Assembly (NCBI GenBank): GCA_021234155.1
Contig: JAJEKV010000286.1
Span: forward strand, 126,001-190,000
Length of the DNA: 64,000 bases
Direction: 5' to 3'
DNA from: Isoetes taiwanensis
Lineage: Eukaryota > Streptophyta > Lycopodiopsida > Isoetales > Isoetaceae
Shown: positions 45,095-54,190 of the stretch, piece by piece
Numbering within the stretch: position 1 is the first letter of the stretch
Layout: every line of letters starts with the position of its first letter
Translations under genes and position numbers: made by a program
Notes under the pieces: model-generated
Told to the model about the DNA's origin: nothing
Seen by the model: the letters and a program-made list of their open reading frames with translations, nothing else
Databases searched by the model: none

Positions 45095-46720
45095 AAGCGT
45101 AAATGAAAAGGGGGAAAAGGAAAAGGGAAGTGGAAAGAGAGAATGTGAAGGGCAAAAAGGCATGGGGAAAAGGGAAAAGGGAAAAGGGTGGGGATAAGAG
45201 AAGAGAAAAAAATATGGAAAATGAAAAAGGGAAAGGGAACCTGGGAAAAGGGCACGAGGGAAGGAGGAAGAGATAAAGTGGAAAAGGTAAATGGAAAGGG
45301 CATGAAAAAAAAAAAGAAAGAGGAAAAGGTTGAAAAAAGGAGAAAATGAAGGAGAAAAAAAGCATGGAAAAAGGGAGGAGAAAAAAAGCATGGGAAAAGG
45401 AAGGAGCATGGGAAAAGGGGGGAAAAGAGAAGCGTTGAGAAAGAGGAAAAAGGAAGGGACAAATGGCATAGGGAAACGGAAAAAAAAAAGAGGAAAAGGG
45501 AAGGGAAGAAACGCATCAAGAAAAGGGGAAGAGTGAAAGGTTGGAAAAATGAGGAAAAGGGAAGGGACAAGGGGGAACAAGAAAATGATGGGGAGAGGGG
45601 AAAAGAAAATGGGCATAGAAAAAGAAAAAGTGAGAAGAAAGAAAAAGGAAAGGGAAAAGGGGGAAAGAGAACCTAGATAAAGGTCACAAGAAAAAGAAAG
45701 AGGGAAACGAGAAAAGGGAAGGGGGGAAGGGCATGAGAGAAAAGGGAAGAGGAAAATGGTGAAGAAAGGGAAAAAAGAAAAAAGGGAAAAGAAAAGGGGC
45801 AAGAGAGAAAGGTTGGGGAAAAAAAGAAAATGGGTATAGGAAATAAGAGAAAACAAATGTGCAAAGGCATGGAAAAAGGGAAAAGGAAAGGGAAAGGAAG
45901 GGAAAAAGTGCACAGGAAAAGGATTGGCAGAGGAAAACGGAAAGAAAAAAATCTATCAAGAAAAAGAAACGGGAAAAAAGGGAAAGGGAAAGGGAACATG
46001 AGAAAAGGAAAAGATAAAAGAAAAAGGAAGGGTTGAAATAAGGGAAAATTGCACGGGAAGAGAGAAAGGGTGGGAAAAGAAGGAAAAGGAAGCACGGGAA
46101 AAATAGAAAGAAGAAAAAGGGCATGGAAAAAGGGAAATAGAAAAGAAAAAAGAATGGAAAAGGGGGGAAAGAGAGAGAGGCATGGGAAAAAGGAAATGAG
46201 GAAAATGGAAAAGGGGAAGAGAAAAAGGGAACATGGAAAAGGGAAAGAGGGAAAAGGTGAGGAGATGGAAAAAGGGAAGATAAAAAGGGCATGGAAAACG
46301 GGAGGGAGAAAAGAAAAATGGAAGGGAAAAGGGCACACAAAAAAAAGGAGGAAAAGAGTGGGAAAACGAGGAAAAGAGAAGGGAAAATAGGCATGGAAAA
46401 GGGCGAAAGAGTAAAAGGTTGAGAAAAAGGGAAGACATGGAAAAAGGGTCGGGGAAAGAGAAGGCATAAAAAAAGAGAAAGGGTAAGGGAAAAGGGCAAA
46501 GAAAAAAGAGAAGAGGGAAAATGTGGAGAAAGGAGCAAAAGGGAAGGGAAAAAGGTTATCGGGAACAAGGAAGGGGGAAGGAAAAGGATGGGAAAACAAG
46601 AAAACATGTGAGAAAGACGAGAAAAAAAAAAGGAAAAGAAAAAAAAAAGTAGAGAAAATAAGAAAAAATGAAATGCGGGATAGAGCAAAAGGGAAAGGGA
46701 AAGGGAAAGGGATAAGGCTT
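45095..46720. repeat. 1.6-kb polypurine (GGGAAAR) tract
   Basis: Almost every base on the plus strand is A or G, in irregular repeats such as GGGAAAAGGG and GGCATGGAAAAAGGG, with isolated CATGG or GCACG interruptions. Long minus-strand frames of Phe, Pro, Ser and Leu (up to 354 codons) are artefacts of this composition and overlap in several frames. Such mirror-rich homopurine tracts can form triplex DNA and stall polymerases. It lies 280 bases upstream of the minus-strand RING-like gene. Confidence 0.9.
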
Positions 46721-46905
46721 TTCTCACTGCATCCCAAAGCATTTACAGGCTCTCAACTTATGCCCAGCAACGCTGGGCACCATTACTAGTGTTTTATTAA
46801 TGATGTGCCTAAAGCAATTGTTCAATCAATAAAATTTTTTGACTTTTACGATAGCATACAAGAGAGCTCATAGATGCACGCTAAGCGTGACTTGGTCTAG
46901 CTTGG

Positions 46906-47165
46906 TCAGCATCGTCCGCACCTAACCCAATTTGAGGAATCCAATCTGATTCCATTTGGGGCCTTATAGCAATTCCATGTGCTCCGCATGGTGTTCAGTA
47001 GCTCGTTCAGATCAAACTTGCGTGCCTTGTCTCTTATTGGGGATTTGACACAGTGCTTCAAATAATCGCACATGTTTTGAAACCTCTGGCTTTGTTCAGT
47101 AGTACCCATAGCCTCCAAGAAAGAATGCTTACGTGCAAAATCAGCCAGGTACAGGGATAGGTTCT
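46906..47165 (-). pseudogene. unrecognised exon-like fragment
   Basis: A minus-strand frame reads LYLADFARKHSFLEAMGTT, FQNMCDYLKHCVKSP and FDLNELLNTMRSTWNC before a stop. Composition is protein-like and helical, and the frame stays open upstream of the first Met, so it may be an internal or last exon of a host gene. I do not recognise the family and see no second copy in the window. Confidence 0.35.
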
Positions 47166-47254
47166 ATACGTACAAAATTAAAATTCCTTACGTATAAAGT
47201 TAAAAAATACGTATTTTTTAATAAAATACATATTTACTTGATAAAAAAAACATG

Positions 47255-47560
47255 CCCGGCGGAAAAAAATCTTCGCGACGCGAAAAACCTCGCGAAATGG
47301 CGTCTGCCTTAAATACACCGAATAGCGGTAGCGAAGGGGCGGGCGACATTCAGGGGAGCGTCGAAAGCGGCTCGGATGGCGTGACGCGAAATTTTTTGGC
47401 GACGCTTATCCGATTGGATTTCGCGACGCCGAAAGCTGTGCGATTTTCATGGCGACTGTTGTTTCTAAGGTTTCGGCGATGCGGCGAAAATGTTTTCGCA
47501 GACGCTTTCATGATGTTTTTCGCTGACGCTAAATTTTTTATATATTTTGCATTTGTGAGG
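47255..47560. repeat. left subterminal GCGACGC array
   Basis: About eight occurrences of TTCGCGACGC or the shorter GCGACGC and GCGAAA words occur in both orientations, in a region far richer in CpG than its surroundings. The open frame across it (47252-47659) has no domain. It matches the array at 53830-54115 in kind and orientation. Confidence 0.65.
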
Positions 47561-47564
47561 GATT

Positions 47565-48210
47565 CAGGTTTTACCGCCCGCAAAAAGGTATTCTTCTCGC
47601 TCGAACCTACCAATTTGCCTCCCAAAACCTTTTTTTTTTTTTTTTTCCTTAGTTTTTAGACAATTTTTGTTGTTTTTTTATAGTTTAGGCTAGGCAAGGC
47701 CACGAGTTAGGCCCTCTTTGTTGCCCCCATGTAGGGGCGAACGATGGTGAGTGCCTTGTTCCGTAATTTGAGCTTGGCCTATTTTAGAAAAAGAAAAAAA
47801 ATAATAATAATTTAAGAAAAATAATAATTCAAGACAAAAATAAAAAAGAAACAAAAATATATTAAATTTTGTTGCCTTCCCTTCGACGAAACAACCTTAG
47901 TATCAATTAGATTTAGTGGCCTTAGGGTTTCGTGTTGCCAACGACGGAGGCATGCCCCTTGCCTGGTATTGCCGCATTTATTTGCGCCATGCCGAGGGTG
48001 GGTGGTGATGCTGAAGTTTGAGGCAACTAGGGTCGCCCTTTTTTAAGAAGTATAACCCTTGCCTGACGCCGCTGTTGGCCTTGGTCACGCGGTGTTGAAA
48101 GGTGTGTGTTGTACTCTTATTGAGGGTTATTTGAATGTTTTACTAATACATTCCCTAGTTTCTGATGATAGTGTCGGAACCTAGTTCCCTAGTTTCTGAG
48201 AGAAGTCGGA
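47565..48210. other. no gene seen; T-run and AT-rich spacer
   Basis: Contains a T-run of about 21 bases (47626-47646), an A-rich stretch and no supportable frame. It separates the left array from the RING-like fragment. Confidence 0.4.
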
Positions 48211-48214
48211 ACCT

Positions 48215-48700
48215 AACCCTCTCAGAAGAGAATGTTCGCTTAAAGGACCGTGCTGATGGGTATGAGAAGATGGCTGCTGAATTAGAGGACACTAAGCGGC
48301 GACTAAGCGGCTTTGAATAGAGAGGTTACTGGTCCTCATGACTAACAACGATCACTTGCATAATCCGACAAAAATCGTTGGACTCACGATCCTTTTAGGG
48401 TGACCGGGCGAGCAATATCATATCTCCCTCGTGGAGTATTTGTATGAGAGTCGATTAAGGAGGACACGAAGCTCCAAGATTCCGGGCATTGCCCGGTGTG
48501 TGGTGACAACTTGACCACGGTGGGTTGGTACACTCTAGGGTGTGGGCATCGCTCGCACATGCGCGATGTGTTCTTGATTGGATGTTGGGAAGCGCTTCTG
48601 TCCAATGCAAGGCGGATGGATTTTTTGAAGTTACAATATGCGTGTATTTAATATGCAAGGTCGCGATGCCGGCGTTACCATCTGACCGCCGCAGGAGGGA
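48215..48700 (+). pseudogene. second copy of the coiled-coil/RING-like gene, partial
   Basis: On plus, LSEENVRLKDRADGYEKMAA and ELEDTK match the coiled coil of the gene at 43586-44818. After several stops, CPVCGDNLTTVGWYTLGCGH then RSHMR and LDWMLGS match its zinc finger, in changing frames. The N-terminal domain is absent. Fragments and frame changes make it non-functional. Its place inside the element with GCGACGC ends suggests capture of a host sequence, or that the RING-like gene family itself travels with this element type. Confidence 0.75.
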
Positions 48701-49032
48701 TGGGCGGGATGCACACTTTTCAATCCTCTCGCGAGATGGAATTGTGGAGGGGGTGGAGGAGCCCGCGGAAGGAGAGAGTGCGGACATTAACGAGTTCTTG
48801 CCACCACCTCCGGGCATAGTGGTGATCGATTACATCGACCCAAATGACCAATGAAAATGAGATATTGCATTTTTAGACAAAGAAAATTTTGACCTGTATC
48901 ATTTTGTGAATGGATAATAAGGTATAATGACGGGTATAATGACGTGATTTCAAACAAGATATAATGACGTTATCAAAGCATCGAGTAAAAGCATGGAGTA
49001 AAAGCATCGAGACTTCCAACTCGCTCACCCTG

Positions 49033-49146
49033 GCTTAGTCTCTTTCGTTTTCTGTTTGATGTATCTAATTTGCCCCCTAGGATGACATCGCTCACTCAGG
49101 TGGCGAATTAGATACGTCAAGCAGGAAACTCGAAAAGGGAGTAAGC
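49033..49146. ncRNA. stem-loop a (candidate)
   Basis: GCTTAGTCTCTTTCG through CTAATTTGCC pairs with GGCGAATTAG through AGGGAGTAAGC over about 45 bases, with few mismatches and a 26-base loop. Both arms share GTATCTAATT and its complement. It is the first of seven stem-loops in 1.5 kb. The label is structural only; there is no evidence of transcription. Confidence 0.35.
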
Positions 49147-49164
49147 TTTCAGCGCGACCCTCCT

Positions 49165-49450
49165 GAATGGTTGTCAGGTCACCAGGCTTTATATTCTCCA
49201 TGGCAAACAATATAGACTTCTCGAAATTCTTGTTACCTCCTTTAGAAGGAGCGAGCTTTGCCCTGACCCTCTTTTGCGTGTCTCTGTGTCAATGTATCTT
49301 AGATACTTTGCTAGGTTATATTACACAAAGATGCGCAAAATGGGGGTCGGAGCAGAAATCGTTCGTTCTAAAGGAGGTTACAAGGTTTTTGAGTACTCTA
49401 TTTTTATTGTGGCCACGGAGGATATAAGGCCTAGTGGTTGCTTGCGATTC
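49165..49450. repeat. stem-loop b, arms of about 140 bases
   Basis: The left arm (49165-49305) and right arm (49312-49450) are complementary over nearly their whole length with numerous mismatches. Shared strings include TTGTTACCTCCTTTAGAA / TTCTAAAGGAGGTTACAAGG and GTGTCAATGTATCTTAG / CTAGGTTATATTACAC. Read on minus, the left arm encodes NIKPGDLTTIQEG; read on plus, the right arm encodes FEYSIFIVATEDIRP. The arms therefore look like inverted copies of one coding segment. That peptide faintly recalls SAF-type domains, which I cannot verify. Confidence 0.75.
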
Positions 49451-49487
49451 TGTGGGTTCATTAGATGTTAGTGATTGATGAGTTCAA

Positions 49488-49607
49488 GCTTCGAGACTTC
49501 CCCGTTTTTCTTTTCCCCCGGCTCTTTGGGCAATGTAGCTTAGTTTACATGCTAAGTTCCATTGTCCAAAGAGCCAGGGGAAAGCAAAGATTGGGACGTC
49601 TCGATGC
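49488..49607. ncRNA. stem-loop c (miRNA-precursor-like candidate)
   Basis: About 120 bases fold into one long imperfect stem: GCTTCGAGAC pairs with GTCTCGATGC at the base, and GGCTCTTTGGGCAATGTAG with CCATTGTCCAAAGAGCC near the top, around a loop of about ten bases at TTTACATG. Size and shape are those of plant miRNA precursors. It is directly followed by a tandem copy (stem-loop d). Expression is unknown, and a small foldback transposon is an alternative. Confidence 0.4.
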
Positions 49608-49654
49608 CTGAACCCAGGTCTTCGGGTTAATTGGATGTTAGTGATTCATGAGTT

Positions 49655-49776
49655 CAAGCATCGAGACTTCCCAATCTTTCTTTCCCCTCCTCTTTGGGCA
49701 ATGTAGCTTAGTTTACATGCTAAGTTCCATTGTTCAAAGAGGGGTGAAAGCAAGGTTTGGGAAATCTCGATGCTTG
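49655..49776. ncRNA. stem-loop d, tandem copy of c
   Basis: CAAGCATCGAGAC pairs with ATCTCGATGCTTG, and CTCTTTGGGCAATGTAGCTT with CTAAGTTCCATTGTTCAAAG. It shares with c both the stem and the preceding 30 bases (GATGTTAGTGATTNATGAG), so the two arose as a direct duplication with a period of about 167 bases. The top of the stem is the most conserved part between c and d, including the loop. Confidence 0.4.
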
Positions 49777-49818
49777 TACTCAGGTCTCTTTCATCCTGGC
49801 CTGGAGCGTGACCCTCTT

Positions 49819-50303
49819 GAATGGTTGTCAACTCACCAGGCTTGATATTGTCCGCTGCAAACAATATAGACTTCTCGAAATTCTTGTTACCTCCTCTAGA
49901 AAGAGCGGGCTTTGCTCTGACTCTCTTGTGTAGTCTCTCTGTGTCAATGTAGCTTAGTCACTTTGCTAGGTTATATTACACAAAGAGGCTCACAATGGGG
50001 GTCGGAGCAAAAATCGTTCGTTCTAGAGGTTGAACTTGCTATGACGTAAGAGGTGAGAGCGCACTCTAATTTCAAGCCAAAGTGTTGCCTGGGTGTTGTC
50101 CATCTATATAGCGGTTGTTAGGCACCAAATCATGGAACATCCTAACTCCTCCTATTGATGGAGAACCTTGAGCATCACTATGACTTCAAATTAGAGTACG
50201 CGTCCCCTTTGGCGAGGTGGTGGATTGTAGGTAACAAGGTTTTTGAGTACTCTATTTTTATTGTGGCAGCGGATGATATCAGCCTAGTGGTTGCTTGCGA
50301 TTC
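49819..50303. repeat. stem-loop e, paralogue of b, with stem-loop f nested in its right arm
   Basis: The left arm (49819-49975) closely matches the left arm of b, with minus-strand peptide NIKPGELTTIQEG. The right arm is in two parts, 49980-50030 (ACACAAAGAGG to CGTTCTAGAGGT) and 50230-50303 (GGTAACAAGGTTTTTGAG to CTTGCGATTC). The 199-base gap between them is filled by stem-loop f. Relative to b, the interruption falls inside GAGGT-TAC. Confidence 0.75.
50059..50203. ncRNA. stem-loop f (candidate), nested in e
   Basis: GCGCACTCTAATTTCAAG pairs with CTTCAAATTAGAGTACGC and the pairing continues inward for about 45 bases. A small inner stem (GTTAGG with CCTAAC) closes the loop. The block interrupts the right arm of e and is flanked by GGT on both sides, which fits insertion of a small foldback element with a 3-base duplication. 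Confidence 0.4.
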
Positions 50304-50335
50304 TGTGGGTTCATTTGAGATTAGTGATCTTTGAT

Positions 50336-50475
50336 ATTTGGATGCCATCAGGACCTATAATTTGTACCTCCATTCCTTTGGGTGGCACATGCCATGCAAA
50401 CCCATTTGGGTATTCAGAGCATGTGCCACCCAGAGGAATAGAGTACAGATTATAGGTCCTGATAGCATTCAAAGC
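50336..50475. ncRNA. stem-loop g (best miRNA-precursor-like candidate)
   Basis: The arms 50336-50391 and 50418-50475 are about 55 bases long with only six or seven mismatches. They include perfect runs such as ATCAGGACCTATAAT and GGGTGGCACATGC, around a 26-base loop. Several mismatches would be G:U pairs in RNA. The minus-strand reading across the left arm contains no protein motif. Compact size, high pairing and position at the end of the stem-loop series make it the strongest candidate for a processed hairpin RNA. Confidence 0.45.
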
Positions 50476-50529
50476 CCAATTTGGCATACCCGAAGTTATT
50501 CCGGACTTGGGTACCAAAGTACCTTGTGA

Positions 50530-50960
50530 ACCGGATCAGATTAGTCGTCGGCTGGTCAGAATTTGTTTTGGCCCTTTCGCATGCGTGAATTACTTCTCAT
50601 CGGCAAGATTACGGCATCGCGAAGAGGCAAGCAACAACGGAAGTCGAGGCGGGTACGATCAGGAAGGTTTTTTGTGGAACGCTGATTTACACATGAATGA
50701 AACATGAAAGAAACATAGAAAGAACAATCATACATGAACGAAACATTTGTGACAAAAAAATTATAACCAAAAACTTCTTCTTTATTAATAGTGCCAGGGA
50801 CGGTTACAATGGTATGAAAATCCTCAAGACCAATTACAACAGACTGAAGATACCCATCACATCATTTTTCTAGGCAGCGCCTTCTTCATCAGTTTCATCA
50901 TTCACAGTTCCATCCTCTTCTGCCTGGGGACCTAGGTTCAACCTCCGATGACCCTTTCCC
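50530..50960. other. no gene seen
   Basis: Spacer between the stem-loop island and the hAT relic. It holds the repeated words ACATGAATGAAACATGAAAG (50690-50745). No gene is supported. Confidence 0.4.
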
Positions 50961-53290
50961 TTAGTGCTCCGTGCACGAGACGTGTTTCTTCTAGCCCGTT
51001 CTCTGTTTGTCAAGGTAAAGCGCGAAGGTGAGTCGGCATTGGATCCGCGAGGGCCGATCAAGTCATGTTTGCATTGCTCGAACATGGCCTTTCTGTATCA
51101 GACTCCTCGGTATCCTCGCTGTCGGCTGATCCGTCTGAGAATATGGCTTGATCTATATCATCTTCGTCATCAACGAAGTGGGTACGTTGAATGTCTTCAT
51201 CAACATGGCTTGCAGCATTTATTGCAAGCATCTCGTCCTCCTTGTCTTGTTTGTCCTCTTCCGCCGAAATCTGCATCCATGAAAGGAAACCGTAGCTTAT
51301 CGATTGCGGATGTACCTTTGTTACGATTCAATAGCGCCCGGTTTGAGAAGTTGTATACAAGTTTATCGCCTTCTTATGTATGGCGATTGCGGTGTGGCTG
51401 TGTATGTACTTATAGGCACTCCAATTCCTCTCACTTGCACTATTGGAAGATACCAAAAGAGGATACTCATTGCAATTGCACGCGGAAGGTATCGATAACT
51501 TGCCCATGGGCTTGCCACCATGCATAGGATTCCATATTTGGTTCCTTCTTATGACTCTCGGTCGCGTCGTGAAGCTCTTCATCGCCCACCTTCCACTCGG
51601 GTTACGGTATTCGATTAACTTCGGCAATGAAAAGCTTGTAGTCCGTTTGTTGGGATAGAACATTTTGCAACCTTCTTCAACGAGCCCATCACTTCTTTAT
51701 CGTATGCTGGTCCATATCATTGGTTGTGTGGGTCTAAGGCATGTCTTGGCGCCATGAATATCATTGTATGACTTCTTCCATCGTTCATTGAAGTTTCTAA
51801 GTAGTCTTTTTCAAGGCTTAGCATTGTCAAATGGCGCATTGGGGCCATCACGCGTTCTAGGAAGGATTGAATGGAGTGCCAACACCTCGGACCTTTCCGG
51901 TGCTTGCCTTGAAGAATCAAAGGGTTTTGATGGCATGACAAGCAAAGGTTGCATGCACCTCACAACATTTTTACACCTTTCCAAAATGTCTCCCCCAAGC
52001 ATTTCTCGAAGGGCGGCCGACTTGTTGTCGGTGTTTGGCAAACATTTTTCCCTTTCGCCTCCTTTCCCAATCAAAAAAACTCGTATGATTAAAGGTTGAG
52101 ATAATCCAATCCGCGATACTTCACACTCTTTCAAGGCGGATGTAATTGGAACCAAACCGAGTTTGCCGGGATTCATGAGTGCTAGGCTCTTCTTCGACGC
52201 AATGACTTGTAAATGGCATAAATTGCCGGCTTCTTTGTGATGAATTTTACAAGCCGACGCTTTTCGAATGGGATCTTTGAACCACGTGTCTTTGTGAGAA
52301 CCGGTCCTTCAGCAATAGGTTCGGGCAATGGCATTGGCAACTAGTAGCATGCAACCACGAAATTCGGACTCAATAATTCACCCGCTAGCTTGCAATTAGG
52401 ACGCGTTATCCATTACAACTTGAAATATTCTCTTCGGTCCAAAACTTTCTATCACGGCCTTTGTTTTCTGAAAAATCCAATCTCCGGTCACTTGGTGGGT
52501 TTTGGTTTCTACGGTTTTCAAAAATACTTCACCCCCACGGATAGGCGATCATGAAATTTATAAGATGGTCCTTGTTTACATTGCTCCAACCATCGGTCAC
52601 TAATGAAGGCGGCGCTTGGTCCGCGACACAACTTCATCTCCACCCTCTCAACCATTTTTGCATGTATTTCATCAACCATTTTATTGTTGGCATGCTTGTA
52701 TGAAGGCAATCTAAAAGCGGTCTGCTTTGGCAACTTCTGGAAGGCTTCTTTCATTGCTTTGTGCTCCAAAATATGTGGAGACAACCCAAAGATATAAAAT
52801 GCCTCTACAACCTTGGGGCGAGTTCGTCTTCTTCAATTGCTCGATGTTAAGCAATGATCAACCCTCATTGCTGCGATACGTCTTTCCACTATTTCAATTG
52901 TCTCTATCATTCTCGTTTCTCCCCGTGCTTATACCTATTGACCTAGTCCACCCTCGATTGGTATCTTTGTCCCAGCGGGGGTGGTATAGTTATCTTCGTC
53001 CGCTCTCCCGCCTTTGCTCTCCACTATTCGTAACTTCGTCTTTTTCTCATATTATTCTTCGTTTTGCGTATCCCATCGGTCGAGACAATCTCTCGATGGC
53101 ATCCTTTTCGCATAAGTCGCCAGATGCGGTACAAGTTGCGACGCCGACATCTCGTTCACGTAAGATGTGAGCTCAATTCTTGTTGCGAACCATTTCTGGA
53201 TGAGTATCCACAAAACACACATTCCCACTCATTTGCGCCAAACTTCGTTCACAAACTCCCATTCGGGCCTCTTTTCCGACCCGCAACTCG
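50960..53290 (-). pseudogene. DUF659-type hAT transposase relic
   Basis: From the minus-strand 5' end: a BED-type zinc finger (EWEFVNEVWRK, then WECVFCGYSS and LSSHL, near 53170-53280), and a region with EKDAIERLSRPMG. A DUF659-like segment follows (52518-52784, SPHILEHKAMKEAFQKLP to AAFISDRW). The middle part around 51811-52176 has SALKECE. The hAT C-terminal dimerisation motif is LVSSNSASERNWSAYKYIHS (51330-51663), and an acidic tail (51058-51276) follows. The order matches plant hAT transposases of 600 to 750 residues. Many frame changes occur, often at GC-rich sites, so it is decayed or poorly resolved. It would have mobilised the element with GCGACGC ends. Confidence 0.7.
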
Positions 53291-53829
53291 GTCGCGACCC
53301 GTGCGCGAGTTGCGGCCCCCCCGTGGCCCTGCGACGGGACACGATCCCCTCGCACCTCTAGAGGTAGATGCATGACCCGCCTGCACCTCCGAGGTAGATC
53401 GTGACCGGTAGCCACCATTGCTCCGGACCGGTGACAATGTCTCTTAATCGGACTCCTTGATTACACGAACTAAAGGAAGACGTATATATGCAAAGGAGCA
53501 AGCTCACAATGCATATGTTACGTCGGCGTTTCGTCCCGAGAATCAAGGGGTTGGACGAGGAACCTATAGGATATTCTATGGAAGCGGATCACGAACCAAG
53601 GGTGGAAACCAGGGGCCGGAGTAAACTCACGTTCCGGTATCCAACGTCGGGCTTCGTGACACCTAAAAACGACACCTCAAAGGCAAACCCGTTTTCCCAA
53701 GGAGTATTTTGACTCAACACGGCGGTCAACGTTCGAGGTGAATTCTAGGGCTAATCCGTTTTTCTTATATATACTATTAACGGTGCCACAAAACAGGCCA
53801 AACGAAGGATGAAAGATTTTTTTGCTTAG
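53290..53829. other. GC-rich spacer, no supported gene
   Basis: Contains overlapping arginine-rich frames on both strands (53173-53437) produced by GC-rich sequence, and a leader-like region. It is probably the 5' untranslated region and promoter of the minus-strand hAT transposase. Confidence 0.35.
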
Positions 53830-54115
53830 TAAATGGGGCAAAGCTTATTTCGAAAATTTTTCGCATCTGCGAAACCGAAAAGCGACCGAAAGAGCGACGC
53901 TGAAGAGCCACAGACGCGTGCAGAAGTCAGAAAGCTGACGGCGTCGCCGAAAACAACTAAACAGCGTCGCGAAAAAAGTTCGCGACGCTTTGGCGTTGTT
54001 TTACGTCTGTACAAATTTTAAATTCAGCGTCAGACTTTCGAAAAGGATTCGATGTCTGTGAAAAATTTTCACAGTCTGCTGTTTAGTTGTTTTCACGTCG
54101 AAAATCTTCCGGGCC
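53830..54115. repeat. right subterminal GCGACGC array
   Basis: Holds TTCGCATCTGCGAA, GCGACGC, GGCGTCGCC and the inverted pair CGTCGCGAA / TTCGCGACG at 53964-53990, plus GAAAATTTTTC palindromes. It mirrors the left array at 47255-47560. Confidence 0.65.
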
Positions 54116-54190
54116 GGAATTGTTTTTGCCGTATTTTTGGCGTTTTTATACGACAAATTTGTGTCAGATTATCATACAATTCATCGTGAT

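Larger units (their letters stand above)
47165..54150. mobile_element. large composite DNA element with CpG-rich ends (probable hAT)
   Basis: The two ends carry related sequence in inverse orientation. The left has GCCCGGCGGAAAAAAATC (47251) and a CGTATAAA-(N)-AAAAATACG block; the right, reversed, has GCCCGGAAGATTTTCGACG and CGTATAAAAACGCC. Both ends are packed with GCGACGC and TTCGCGACGC words (47262-47525 and 53855-54045), which are otherwise absent from the window. Inside lie a decayed hAT transposase on minus, a coiled-coil/RING gene fragment and an island of stem-loops. A target duplication could not be fixed. If correct, it is a 7-kb transposon carrying host-like cargo; the alternative is two diverged copies of a smaller element. 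Confidence 0.45.

Noticed and set aside
45012-46742. Long minus-strand frames (172 to 354 codons) rich in Phe, Pro, Ser and Leu
   Set aside because: They come from the polypurine tract, overlap in several frames at once and have no domain structure.
47252-47659. A 135-codon plus frame and its antisense partner in the CpG-rich block
   Set aside because: The block is a subterminal repeat array; the frames lack motifs and exist on both strands.
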